Source: Jeotgalibacillus sp. R-1-5s-1
GTDB taxonomy: Bacteria; Bacillota; Bacilli; Bacillales; Jeotgalibacillaceae
Assembly (NCBI RefSeq): GCF_004405105.1
Contig: NZ_SORW01000046.1
Location: 1-64,000, forward strand
DNA length: 64,000 bases
Direction: 5' to 3'
This document shows positions 27,150 to 35,517 of the stretch, piece by piece. The notes below the pieces were generated by a model. It made no database searches. It was not told the origin of the DNA and saw only the letters and a program-made list of their open reading frames with translations. A program made the translations under genes and the position numbers. Numbering within the stretch: the first letter of the stretch is position 1; every line of letters begins with the position of its first letter.

Positions 27150-27848
27150 TTATTTCTTCTGCATCAAAACAGTCCACAGAAAATCCTCACCAAAAACAGC
27201 TGAAGGCTGCTGGATTTTTTTCATTTGGCGGATGTCTGTGATGTCAAAGTGACTTTCAAATAATGAAATGAGCCGTTCTTTTGAATACCCGATTCCCCTG
27301 TTCATACTTCGCTCTTTATAAATGTCATAATCACTTGTCGCCACAGCACCGTCTTCATTGAAGCAAATGAGCCCAAAATGCCCGCCATCCTTTAATGCTG
27401 ATTTAACCAGGTCAATATAAGATAACCGTCTATGAGGTGCAAGGTGATGGAATAAGCCGCAATCGTATATCAAATCATATGTATTTTCCTGAAGAGAAAG
27501 TGAAAAAACCGACTCGCAAATAAAATTAATGTCCACACCTTCTAATTCCGCTCTTTCTTTTGCCCAATTAATCGCACCTTCAGACAAATCCACTGCGTCC
27601 ACCTGACAACCCTGCTTCGCCAGATAAATCGCATTTCGTCCGGGACCGCACCCCAATTCCAGCACTTTTACAGGTTTAGTCATGCAGCCCTCTATAAAAG
27701 CTGTCAGATTTTCATCCGGACCATCACACGTAAAAAAAGGAATATCCTTCGTGCGGTCTTCATAAAACGATTCCCAAAATGGCTTCGGCTCCCTCAAAAG
27801 ATCATCCAGCGCTTCGTATAAATCTTCATTTGATAAAATAGATTTCAT
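27150..27848 (-). CDS. SAM-dependent methyltransferase
   Basis: 232 residues, class I fold. Motif I is VLELGCGPGRNAIYLA near residue 64-79, the acidic ribose-binding end of strand 2 is in VDAVDLSEGAI, and motif IV is YDLIYDCGLFHHL. The substrate is unknown; the HHL following the catalytic strip resembles small-molecule methyltransferases of the tellurite-resistance/UbiE type. No operon partner is evident. Confidence 0.8.
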   Translation of the reverse strand: MKSILSNEDLYEALDDLLREPKPFWESFYEDRTKDIPFFTCDGPDENLTAFIEGCMTKPVKVLELGCGPGRNAIYLAKQGCQVDAVDLSEGAINWAKERAELEGVDINFICESVFSLSLQENTYDLIYDCGLFHHLAPHRRLSYIDLVKSALKDGGHFGLICFNEDGAVATSDYDIYKERSMNRGIGYSKERLISLFESHFDITDIRQMKKIQQPSAVFGEDFLWTVLMQKK

Positions 27849-27968
27849 GAGTCATTCTCCTTAAATTTAAAAGTATTAAAGTCAACCATTCAAATGTTAT
27901 AAATTTACTGTACCACAATCTGACAAACCCGACTCGACGATACAAAAAATTCGATATTCAGACAAAAT

Positions 27969-27994
27969 AAAAAAGAGGGACCTCCCCTCTTTTT
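27969..27994. terminator. Hairpin terminator, orientation ambiguous
   Basis: AAAAAGAGGGA/TCCCCTCTTTTT-type short stem with A/T tracts on both sides, about 220 bases downstream of uppP on the minus strand. Confidence 0.6.
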
Positions 27995-28086
27995 GACAAG
28001 CTATTTCACTTTTAAATAATGATCAACGGATTCAATTTTTTATTTTATACTCTTCATAAATGTCTGCTGGTTTTACAAAACACTCA

Positions 28087-28198
28087 GTGCCGGGGACATC
28101 CGAAGACTCCTGCGGCAGTGAAGCGACAGGTGAGACAGATGTGCGTAGCACAGCTGGCTCACCGCGCGGCCGCGGAAAGCGAAGGATGTCTCCGGCAC
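28087..28198 (+). repeat. Long copy 1 of the modular palindromic element
   Basis: 112 bases. The closing arms at 28087-28101 and 28184-28198 pair over 15 bp with one G-U. A second stem CTGCGG/CCGCGG (28110-28115 with 28170-28175) encloses a hairpin GGTGAG..CAG.TGTGC-gta-GCACA..CTG..CTCACC (28129-28163). The 82-base interior differs from the copy at 39660 by one base, while four positions in each arm differ in a compensating way. It lies between the uppP stop and the methyltransferase start. No transposase is present. This and the terminator above are all I see in 27849-28214. Confidence 0.85.
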
Positions 28199-28214
28199 GG
28201 TTTCAGGAATCCTA

Positions 28215-29039
28215 TCAAGTAAAATAAAGCAAATAAATCACACCTGCCAACACAATCCGGTAAATCGCAAACGGAATCAAACGAATCCGGTTAATCAGCT
28301 TCAGGAAAAACTTAATCGACACAAGCGCAAACACAAACGCACTCACAAACCCAACCGCAAAAAACGGCAGCATATCCATCGTAAAGTACTCCCATTTACT
28401 AAGCAGCGAAATCCCGCTGGCTCCCATCATAATAGGCACAGCCATAATAAACGTAAAATCAGCCGCTGCCCGGTGACTGAGTCCAAGCAGAACTCCTCCT
28501 GAAATCGTTGAGCCGGATCTTGAAAATCCAGGCCATAAAGACAGGCATTGAATCAATCCGATCGATAACGCCTGCTTATATGTAATCTTATCAACCGTTT
28601 CAACCTTCACTTTTTTCCCGCTGAAAAGATCAGCAGCAATCATCAGAAAGGCTCCAACGACAAGTCCGATCAGTACCGTTTCCAGCGAAAACAGATTCTC
28701 ATCAATATAATCTTCGAACAAAAGTCCAAGCACACCTGCCGGAAACAACCCCACAATGACGTGGGTCAGCCGAAGCTTTCCAGTCTCTCCCCTTGTCTCT
28801 TTGTTCAGTCCCAGCAAATCAATAAACCGCTGCCTGAAAATCACAACCACCGCTAAAATAGATCCCAGTTGAATAACCACTTTGAACGTATTGGCGACGG
28901 GACTGCCAAGAAACTCTGAGGATCTCAGCCATAAATCATCTACCACAATCATATGACCTGTTGAAGAAACCGGTGCAAATTCAGTTAACCCTTCCACTAA
29001 ACCGAGCAAAAAAGCGACAAACAGCTCCCACATACTCAT
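28215..29039 (-). CDS. uppP: Undecaprenyl-diphosphatase (BacA/UppP)
   Basis: Recycles the cell-wall lipid carrier by hydrolysing undecaprenyl pyrophosphate. The protein has about eight membrane segments and the family motifs LGLVEGLTEFAPVSSTGH near residue 12-29 and SLWPGFSRSGSTISGG near residue 165. These supply the catalytic Glu, Ser, His and Arg. 274 residues is standard. The start is the ATG ten bases after AAGGAG. Overexpression of this family is known to give bacitracin tolerance. Confidence 0.95.
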   Translation of the reverse strand: MSMWELFVAFLLGLVEGLTEFAPVSSTGHMIVVDDLWLRSSEFLGSPVANTFKVVIQLGSILAVVVIFRQRFIDLLGLNKETRGETGKLRLTHVIVGLFPAGVLGLLFEDYIDENLFSLETVLIGLVVGAFLMIAADLFSGKKVKVETVDKITYKQALSIGLIQCLSLWPGFSRSGSTISGGVLLGLSHRAAADFTFIMAVPIMMGASGISLLSKWEYFTMDMLPFFAVGFVSAFVFALVSIKFFLKLINRIRLIPFAIYRIVLAGVIYLLYFT

Positions 29040-29178
29040 TCTATGCAATCTCCTTTTAAACAGATGAATTGATGTTAAGATATAAAGAAGAAAATCATAC
29101 TTTATTTTCTATGGATAAAACAGGTGAAATAGACCTTATTATGTGTCCACTATTTTACATTCACACTGGAGGTACACT

Positions 29179-29754
29179 ATGAATATACTATGGGATTTTG
29201 ATGGAACGCTTTTCGATACATACCCTGCTTACTCGAAAAGATTACATGATGTACTGGTTGGTAAGGCATCTCAGGAGGAAGCATATACCCAATTAAAGAT
29301 TTCCGCTTCTCACGCTTTGAATTTCTTTGATCTCTCTAATGAAGAACGCAAAACCTATGATGACCTAACAAAACAGATTTCTCCGGATGAAATGGTCCCT
29401 TTTAATGGCGTGGAGGCCGTTCTGAAGTCTGCAAATAAAAACGTCATCATGACACATAAGGATCAAAAGAGCGCTTTAGAGATTCTTGATTTTCATGGTT
29501 TTACTGACTACTTTACAGAAATCGTTACGATCGACCACGGCTTTCCGCGCAAACCGGATCCCGCTTCTTATCAGTACCTTCACGAAAGACACCATATTGA
29601 CCTGGCAATTGGTGATCGTGAACTGGATATTATCCCGGCTAAGAAGCTTGGTATCGCAACCTGTTTATTTCAAAACGATAGTCAACTCGCAGATTACCAC
29701 CTTGAAAACTATCACGATTTTTTCCGTGTATTTAAAAATGGACTTCCCCGGTGA
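29179..29754 (+). CDS. HAD-superfamily hydrolase (phosphoglycolate phosphatase-like)
   Basis: 191 residues. Motif I is LWDFDGTLFDT at the N terminus, motif II is NVIMTHKDQ, and motifs III/IV are RKPDP and AIGDRELDI. A small helical cap lies between motifs I and II. It is probably a small-molecule phosphatase. The ATG follows GGAGGT by six bases. Its stop codon lies in the loop of its own terminator. Confidence 0.85.
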   Translation: MNILWDFDGTLFDTYPAYSKRLHDVLVGKASQEEAYTQLKISASHALNFFDLSNEERKTYDDLTKQISPDEMVPFNGVEAVLKSANKNVIMTHKDQKSALEILDFHGFTDYFTEIVTIDHGFPRKPDPASYQYLHERHHIDLAIGDRELDIIPAKKLGIATCLFQNDSQLADYHLENYHDFFRVFKNGLPR

Positions 29755-29769
29755 GAAGTCCATTTTTTT
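29736..29769 (+). terminator. Terminator overlapping the HAD gene stop codon
   Basis: AAATGGACTT (29736-29745) and AAGTCCATTT (29756-29765) pair perfectly, followed by TTTT. The TGA stop at 29752-29754 lies in the loop, so the 5' arm is coding. Confidence 0.8.
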
Positions 29770-30835
29770 ATTTACGTGCACTCCAGTAAGCACCGTCTTC
29801 CATATGAACAAACGGCAGATCCGTATTTACTTCCCCTTGAATCTGTTCCAGCCTGAAGTCCTCTCCCTTAAGCCATTGTCCGAAATCAAATTCAACAGGC
29901 TCCTGATTGCCACCGAGTGCGATCCATGTCTTCATTTCACCTGGTAAATAGCCAGCTGTGTGTATCGTTCCAGCCCATTGATCATACAGCTCAGAAAAGA
30001 CACCTTTGTCCTTATCGTTCATCAGACGAAACGCATCATAGGCGGTTGTGATCTGATCCCTCTGGCTGTTCATCGCTTCCATCCGCTTCATGGAATCTAC
30101 AAGATGATGACGATTTTCCTGTTTCATGATCTCAAAATGATTCGTGCACACATCTGCCTCTCTGACCGCAACGCCACGCGGTGACGTTTCCACTACAAAC
30201 GACTGATTGCTTTTGTCAAATACTGTGTAGCTGAACGAATGTCTGTGGGGAATTTCCTTCAGCATATCAATCGCTTCCTCAACGGTTGCACACGATTCCA
30301 AAATCAATCTTCCAATCGCACAGCAGATAAAACCGTCACCGGGTTTCTTACGGTGCATAAAGTTATATCCCATAGAAAGCCCATGTTCATTCATCCCATC
30401 CATTCGCCCTGTAATGCGCTGGGTAGGACCTGCGATCGCATAACCGGTATCAGTTGGCTGAAAAAAGCTGTATCGCCCTTCATACGTTTTCGGCATATAA
30501 TCATAATTTCTGATCAAATAGCCATCACCCGTTAAAATCGAACACCCTGAACGCTTATAATCTACACGATAACCGCCAAACTCCATTAAAATTCTTTCCA
30601 TCGGCCAGTCAAGCGCATCACGGAGGCCATTCAACTCCTCCCATAAACCCGGTGCAAATTTGACAATAGCCTGTCTCGCTTCCTCTATTTCAACCGTAAA
30701 TCTCGGTTTTCTTACTCTCCACTGCTTTTCACGATTTTTGACAGTCCAGGAATCCTTAAGCTTCTCTCCCTGAAACCGACCAAAATCGTAATGTGTTCCA
30801 CGAAATTGCAGGATCTCGCTATAAATTGATTTCAT
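29768..30835 (-). CDS. C45-family autoproteolytic acyltransferase/hydrolase
   Basis: 355 residues, resembling acyl-CoA:6-aminopenicillanic-acid acyltransferase and choloylglycine-hydrolase-like Ntn hydrolases. The predicted self-cleavage site is Gly-Cys in KRSGCSILTGDG near residue 107, making Cys the new N-terminal nucleophile. It is followed by RNYDYMP and the GMNEHGLSMGYNF motif. The substrate is unknown; the family hydrolyses or transfers acyl groups on amides. The 3' end abuts the convergent HAD terminator. Confidence 0.82.
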   Translation of the reverse strand: MKSIYSEILQFRGTHYDFGRFQGEKLKDSWTVKNREKQWRVRKPRFTVEIEEARQAIVKFAPGLWEELNGLRDALDWPMERILMEFGGYRVDYKRSGCSILTGDGYLIRNYDYMPKTYEGRYSFFQPTDTGYAIAGPTQRITGRMDGMNEHGLSMGYNFMHRKKPGDGFICCAIGRLILESCATVEEAIDMLKEIPHRHSFSYTVFDKSNQSFVVETSPRGVAVREADVCTNHFEIMKQENRHHLVDSMKRMEAMNSQRDQITTAYDAFRLMNDKDKGVFSELYDQWAGTIHTAGYLPGEMKTWIALGGNQEPVEFDFGQWLKGEDFRLEQIQGEVNTDLPFVHMEDGAYWSARK

Positions 30836-30990
30836 GCTGTTCCCTCCAATATTTGGCTCCTCATCAGTCTAAAAGAGATTCATCATGAAATCAAAACATA
30901 ATCATCGAGCTGTTATTCTTGATTGTTTTACTCGGAAATGAGATAACCGAAACAGAGTATTGATAACTTTCAGATAAGTGAGGGAATATC

Positions 30991-31980
30991 ATGTCAAAAA
31001 AACCCGTTGAAATCAGTAAAGACGGTTCATTTAAACGCCAGACGAACCGTTTTGTTACACCATTTGGATCGAACGACGGCGAGCTCCCTGTTGAAGCTGG
31101 CCGCTACCGCTTACTCTGGTCTGCCGCCTGTCCATGGGCTCACCGTGCAGTCATTGTAAGAAAGGTGCTGGGTCTTGAAGATGCGATCAGCCTTGGCAAA
31201 GCAAGTCCGCTTCGTCCAAAAATCGGTCGTGTTGACTGGGCGTTTTCGCTTGATGAAAACGATAAGGACCCGGAACTTGGCATTCAGTATGTAAGTGACG
31301 TTTATCTAAAAGCAGATCCTGATTATACAGGGCGTCCGACTGTGCCTGTAATAGTCGATACCACGACTGGAAAAGCTGTGAACAACGATTACTTTAAGCT
31401 GACCAATTATTTTGAAACGGTGTGGCGTCCATTTCACAAAGAGAATGCACCTGATCTTTACCCTGAAGCCCTTCGTCCTCAGATAGACGAGCTGAACGAA
31501 ATCATTTTCCACGAGGTGAACAACGGCGTTTATAAATGTGGATTTGCCCAGTCTCAGGAGGCGTATGAAGCAGCATTCGATACACTGTTCGCCCGGCTGG
31601 ATCAGCTTGAAGAACATCTGAAAACGAATCGCTTTCTCCATGGCAACTTCATTACGGATTCAGATGTAAGACTTTATACGACACTGGCGCGCTTTGATGC
31701 CGCTTACTATAACGGCTTCAATACTAATCGGAATCTTCTTCGTGAGTTCCCGAACCTTTGGGGTTATGCACGCGATCTGTATCAGACAGAGGGCTTCGGA
31801 GATACGACAGAGTTTGATGCGATCAAAGAACATTATCATCTGTCGATTACCATCAATCCTGATCAGACAGATGAACGCATTTTGCCAAAAGGCCCTGACC
31901 TTTCCGTCTGGCATGAAGCGCATGACCGCGAGAAGCTGAGTAAGCATCAGGACAAATTCCTGCGTTTTGAGGTGCAATAA
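30991..31980 (+). CDS. Glutathionyl-hydroquinone reductase-like GST (YqjG/Ecm4 family)
   Basis: 329 residues, omega-like GST fold. The catalytic cysteine is in SAACPWAHRA near residue 47, and the helical C-terminal domain carries the family segment GFAQSQEAYEAAFD. Characterised members reduce glutathionyl-hydroquinones. Bacillales normally make bacillithiol rather than glutathione, so the physiological thiol here is uncertain. The GNAT gene starts four bases after its stop, which implies co-transcription. Confidence 0.88.
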   Translation: MSKKPVEISKDGSFKRQTNRFVTPFGSNDGELPVEAGRYRLLWSAACPWAHRAVIVRKVLGLEDAISLGKASPLRPKIGRVDWAFSLDENDKDPELGIQYVSDVYLKADPDYTGRPTVPVIVDTTTGKAVNNDYFKLTNYFETVWRPFHKENAPDLYPEALRPQIDELNEIIFHEVNNGVYKCGFAQSQEAYEAAFDTLFARLDQLEEHLKTNRFLHGNFITDSDVRLYTTLARFDAAYYNGFNTNRNLLREFPNLWGYARDLYQTEGFGDTTEFDAIKEHYHLSITINPDQTDERILPKGPDLSVWHEAHDREKLSKHQDKFLRFEVQ

Positions 31981-31983
31981 GCG

Positions 31984-32490
31984 ATGATCTTACGGAATGC
32001 ACGTAAAGAAGAGCTGTCATTCATCAGAGAACAGCGGGTTCAGGCTTATGAAGAGCACAGTTCAAATATCCCTACAGAACATTGGGCAGCGCTAAAAAAA
32101 GCGATTTCCTCAGATGCCGATCAGCAGGAAGGTGTCGATCTGATTGTTGCTGAGGTAAATGGCGTCATATTAGGCAGTGTGGCATTATTCCCGGCAAAAA
32201 CGGATGCTTACGAAGGGTATGTAGACGAGCTCGACTATCCTGAAATCCGTGTTCTTGCCGTTAGTCAGGAAGCCCGCGGGAAAGGTGTTGCCTCCGCCTT
32301 GATTGACGAATGCATTGCACGCACCAAAGCAAAAGGCTATGACTATATCGGTCTCCACACCGGAGAATTTATGAAAGACGCGATCGCCCTTTATGCGAAA
32401 TACGGCTTTGAAAGAATGCCTCAGTACGACTTCGAGCCGGCGAATGACGGAATTATTGTAAAAGCGTTCAGGAAAAAAATCCACGGGTAA
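31984..32490 (+). CDS. GNAT-family N-acetyltransferase
   Basis: 168 residues. The acetyl-CoA binding motif A reads RVLAVSQEARGKGVASALI (R/Q-x-x-G-x-G/A form), with motif B in YIGLHTGEFMKDAIALYAKYGF. The substrate is unknown. It lies immediately after the Ecm4-type gene and ends at a bidirectional terminator. Confidence 0.85.
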   Translation: MILRNARKEELSFIREQRVQAYEEHSSNIPTEHWAALKKAISSDADQQEGVDLIVAEVNGVILGSVALFPAKTDAYEGYVDELDYPEIRVLAVSQEARGKGVASALIDECIARTKAKGYDYIGLHTGEFMKDAIALYAKYGFERMPQYDFEPANDGIIVKAFRKKIHG

Positions 32491-32517
32491 AAACAGGTCT
32501 GATTCAGACCTGTTTTT
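32489..32517. terminator. Bidirectional terminator between the GNAT and lipoprotein genes
   Basis: AAAAACAGGTCTG/CAGACCTGTTTTT, a near-perfect stem with a T run on each strand, placed between convergent genes. Confidence 0.85.
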
Positions 32518-32542
32518 ACTTTATACTTAGGCAAAATATTCT

Positions 32543-33871
32543 CTACCACTCTACCTCCTGCACAACGCCAACCGGACGATCTCCCTCTGCGTAGAATTCT
32601 GAAGGAATCACATTAATCGTTCTAATGTTTGTCGGATTTTTCTGCAGACGCTGTATTAACTCATTATGCTTCTCCACATCTAATAACAACATCCAATGCT
32701 CCACCTGATAAATCAGATCCACATACTGGTCAACAAAAGGATCATATCTCAGACGGATCGCCACATACTGATCCTCAAGCCCCTTCAGTTTTTCATTTCC
32801 CGGGAAAACATCAACCAGTTCTGCTGTACCCTCTGCAAAAAAAGGCTGATCTAAATGGTTGAATGTCTCATAAAAAAAATTCTTTCCTTCAAGTGAAACA
32901 TTGTGCTGCTTCATAAAATCGGTTCCCTGCTCTGAAACAGGCGTAAATGAAGGTTTTACCATTTCGTATTCAACATCCCGGACGATCGCTTTCTGAAGAT
33001 CATATCTTGAAGTGATATCATCTTCATACAGTCCAATCGCCTTAAGACGGACAAACCCATTTAGCGCATCCTCATATAGATCCGCAAACTTTTCACGGTC
33101 AAAATATAATGTCCAGTGATCGGTATAATCTGAACTCCATGAAGATACTTTCATCTTAAAATGTGTTTTTAATAATTGATCAGCTTCTGATCCATCCAGA
33201 TGCTGCAGCAACTGTCCCTGACCTTCGAGGGCAAAATATCGTCCATTATGCGCATAAGGATCGTACTTCACATCTCTTGCTGAAATAGACGTTCCCTTTT
33301 CAGCCATAAACTGCTGTAATTCCTCTGACGGTTCAAAATCTCTGTCTTTTGTATACTTCAATACTTGCAAATCAGAAATGAATCCAGTCGCTGAAACGTC
33401 ACCAGTTTCACGTTCCGGCGGAAAATACCCTGTGAGATAAACATCCGCACGTTTTGTTTTCAATTCCTCATAAAAATCTTTATATTCCTGCCGGTCAAGA
33501 TAAAAGGTAGAAGTCCTGCCACTTTCATGCTCCGTGACATCAATCGCAAAACTTGCCCCCTCAAAACCTTCACCAACACCTTTATAAGTAGTCGTCAATT
33601 CAACCGTTCCCCCCATATAAAAAGGAACAGAAACATAGCTCTCTAAATCATTAAACACAACTTTAGCCGGCACTTCAGCCGCCGTTTCATCTGTATATTC
33701 TTCAATTGGATATAATAAATTTTTCGGTACCCCCTGCTTCTCCAAAGCAGAGAACGGAATTAAACGATTATGATGATCTTTTGGATTAAATGGTTCTGCT
33801 GCCTGACTTGCCGGCATACAGCTCGCTAATAGCAGTGCGAGTCCCGCTGTAACAATCACTTTATAAAACAT
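32543..33871 (-). CDS. Putative lipoprotein of unknown function
   Basis: 442 residues. A short positively charged N terminus and hydrophobic stretch end in the lipobox LLASC near residue 18, so it should be lipid-anchored outside the membrane. The mature part is acidic, and its pattern (YLDRQEYKDFYEEL / YFDREKFADLYEDAL) suggests two or three related beta-rich domains in tandem. I do not recognise the family. The start is the ATG nine bases after AAGGGA; a GTG eight codons upstream has no site. Confidence 0.68.
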   Translation of the reverse strand: MFYKVIVTAGLALLLASCMPASQAAEPFNPKDHHNRLIPFSALEKQGVPKNLLYPIEEYTDETAAEVPAKVVFNDLESYVSVPFYMGGTVELTTTYKGVGEGFEGASFAIDVTEHESGRTSTFYLDRQEYKDFYEELKTKRADVYLTGYFPPERETGDVSATGFISDLQVLKYTKDRDFEPSEELQQFMAEKGTSISARDVKYDPYAHNGRYFALEGQGQLLQHLDGSEADQLLKTHFKMKVSSWSSDYTDHWTLYFDREKFADLYEDALNGFVRLKAIGLYEDDITSRYDLQKAIVRDVEYEMVKPSFTPVSEQGTDFMKQHNVSLEGKNFFYETFNHLDQPFFAEGTAELVDVFPGNEKLKGLEDQYVAIRLRYDPFVDQYVDLIYQVEHWMLLLDVEKHNELIQRLQKNPTNIRTINVIPSEFYAEGDRPVGVVQEVEW

Positions 33872-33974
33872 ATATAAAATTCCCTTCTTTAACACTTTAA
33901 CAAGCGTAACAGAAATTTTACATAAGTTGAATGGTAAATGTCATTTTCGAAATAGAATGGTAATTATGTAACAT

Positions 33975-34026
33975 GGGGACGGAGCGGATGTTCCTTTTAT
34001 CGAAAAGGAACGCCCGCTCCGTCCCC
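33975..34026. repeat. GGGGACGGAGCGG hairpin element, copy 1 (inside a Nudix CDS)
   Basis: 24-base arms (33975-33998 and 34003-34026) around an ATCG loop pair with one A-C mismatch and one G-U. The outer 13 bases GGGGACGGAGCGG match copy 2 at 35461. Bases 33997-34026 are also the last ten codons of the Nudix gene. I recall similar GGGGACGG hairpins as dispersed elements in Bacillaceae, without a firm citation. Confidence 0.8.
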
Positions 34027-34515
34027 CAGCAATTCAAACACATCATTCTCACGTCTGATCCAGCCATTACCCGTACCGTTTTCATCAGCAGCTTTATTTA
34101 AGGCAATTGCTTCTTCTAATGTCATCCAGACAGGTGTAAAATCAAGCTCTTCTTCATATGCATCAAGTTTTAGATCAGACTGATCAGAAGCATCAATCTC
34201 ACAAATATAGTAGTGTGAAATCATCTCAAACAGGGTGTCTTTTTCAAAAAGATCCCGTTGATGCTCAATCACTTCCCCAACTTTCTCACCAACATGGCGG
34301 CATGTATATCCTGTTTCTTCTTTGATTTCACGTATAAGCGCCTGTTTATGCGTTTCTCCATTCTCTACCCCGCCTCCTGGCAGCTTAACGTCATTTACAT
34401 TTGACCTTTCCACCATTATTTGATCCCCTTTAAAAATAATGGCTCTGACAGCCGTTCGTATTTTCTTTTTTGGTAAGTCCGGCAAATGATCCTGCCCGTA
34501 ATATTTTCTAAACAT
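33997..34515 (-). CDS. Nudix hydrolase with a repeat-derived C terminus
   Basis: 172 residues. The Nudix box is GGGVENGE, then REIKEETGYT. The ATG follows AAAGGGGGA by seven bases; the longer upstream frame crosses the preceding terminator. The final residues GDGAGVPFR and the stop codon are encoded by one arm and the loop of the GGGGACGG hairpin. The element therefore appears to have entered the 3' end and supplied a new stop. The substrate is unknown. The gene is downstream of the EcsC-family gene. Confidence 0.82.
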   Translation of the reverse strand: MFRKYYGQDHLPDLPKKKIRTAVRAIIFKGDQIMVERSNVNDVKLPGGGVENGETHKQALIREIKEETGYTCRHVGEKVGEVIEHQRDLFEKDTLFEMISHYYICEIDASDQSDLKLDAYEEELDFTPVWMTLEEAIALNKAADENGTGNGWIRRENDVFELLGDGAGVPFR

Positions 34516-34545
34516 GTTTCCATCCCCCTTTGTCTTTAAAAGTGT

Positions 34546-34576
34546 AAAATACCCGGACTCTGTAATCAGCCCGGGA
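34546..34576 (-). terminator. Probable weak terminator after the EcsC-family gene
   Basis: CCCGGG..TCCGGGT stem (about six pairs) followed by ATTTTA on the minus strand, between the EcsC and Nudix genes. Confidence 0.5.
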
Positions 34577-34590
34577 TAGCTCAAGATTTT

Positions 34591-35403
34591 TTAAGTCAAT
34601 TGCTCTTCTTTCTTTAACCGCTCAAGAATTCTTCTCTTTTGGTACAGCATCGTACCAGCCTCAGCCAGATCCCCAATTAAAAACCGGTTGGAAATCGCAC
34701 CAAAAAGAATACCGGCAACAGGCACCATCTGCAGCAGCTTTTTAAATCCAAATTGTTCTGTAAAGGTGAGCGTTACCTCTCTCCACCCTTGCAGTTGTGA
34801 AGCCATATCCCTTGATTTTGCTTCAGAATCAAACTGGGACAACTCCTTTAAAATGGCTTCTTTCCCCACTACATCAGCGAGTGAAAACTGAAGACATTTT
34901 AAAATAAACACTCTTTCTTTTTTGTCCTTAGGATCATAACCGTGAAGCATCGCAATTTCCTGAAGAGTGGTCAGTGACATCGCAAGAATTGCTGGAATAT
35001 CAATCGCAAGCGTGAACACTCCACCGACTCCTGTACTTGCCCCCTGAACCGTTGCCGTCTGCTTCCTTCGCCCACCAAGCTTCAAAGAAGCCTCTTTCAT
35101 CACTTCAATCGGCACATGATCAAAATCAGAAAGCTGCGTCACTTCCCAGCCGGACGTCTTCTCAAGAAACCGGAACACCGCTTTTTCACTGAACAAATAC
35201 CGTCCACCCGTCTGAATAAAACTGCCCAGCTCATCAAGCAGCTCACCAATTTTATTCTGAATAAACTTCGGCGTAAACTTATCCAGCAGCTTAAACGGCA
35301 GGCGGATCAGCTTATCCCAAATCCAGCCACCCTTCTGATCCTTCTCCCATTTCTCAATCTTCTTCAACTCTGCTAAAAGCTCGTGCTGTGACTCCATAAT
35401 CAT
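34591..35403 (-). CDS. EcsC-family protein
   Basis: 270 residues. The amphipathic N terminus (KFTPKFIQNKI) and the core with GASTGVGGVFTLAIDIPAIL and VAGILFGAISNRFLIGDLAE match EcsC-family proteins. These often accompany the EcsAB ABC transporter or stand alone; no ABC genes are near here. The biochemical role is unknown. The start at the first of two close ATG codons is uncertain by two residues. Confidence 0.8.
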   Translation of the reverse strand: MIMESQHELLAELKKIEKWEKDQKGGWIWDKLIRLPFKLLDKFTPKFIQNKIGELLDELGSFIQTGGRYLFSEKAVFRFLEKTSGWEVTQLSDFDHVPIEVMKEASLKLGGRRKQTATVQGASTGVGGVFTLAIDIPAILAMSLTTLQEIAMLHGYDPKDKKERVFILKCLQFSLADVVGKEAILKELSQFDSEAKSRDMASQLQGWREVTLTFTEQFGFKKLLQMVPVAGILFGAISNRFLIGDLAEAGTMLYQKRRILERLKKEEQLT

Positions 35404-35460
35404 TCCCGCCCTTTCCGTAATGATTATGTTACGGATGAAGATGGGTTAAAGATTCAAAAC

Positions 35461-35512
35461 GGGGACGGAGCGGGTGTTCTTTTTTCAAAAAAGTAACACC
35501 CGCTCCGTCCCC
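35461..35512. repeat. GGGGACGGAGCGG hairpin element, copy 2
   Basis: 18-base perfect arms GGGGACGGAGCGGGTGTT (35461-35478) and its complement (35495-35512). An inner C-T6 / A6-G stem with one bulged T continues the pairing to a minimal loop. It starts five bases after the dehydrogenase stop on the minus strand. With copy 1 it brackets the EcsC-Nudix gene pair. Confidence 0.85.
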
Positions 35513-35517
35513 CATGC

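Noticed and set aside
28019-28222. 67-residue open frame across the palindromic element, similar to a 62-residue frame at 39691-39879
   Set aside because: The shared peptide (KRQVRQMCVAQLAHRAAAESE) comes only from the repeated palindrome. Neither frame has a ribosome site or coherent flanks.
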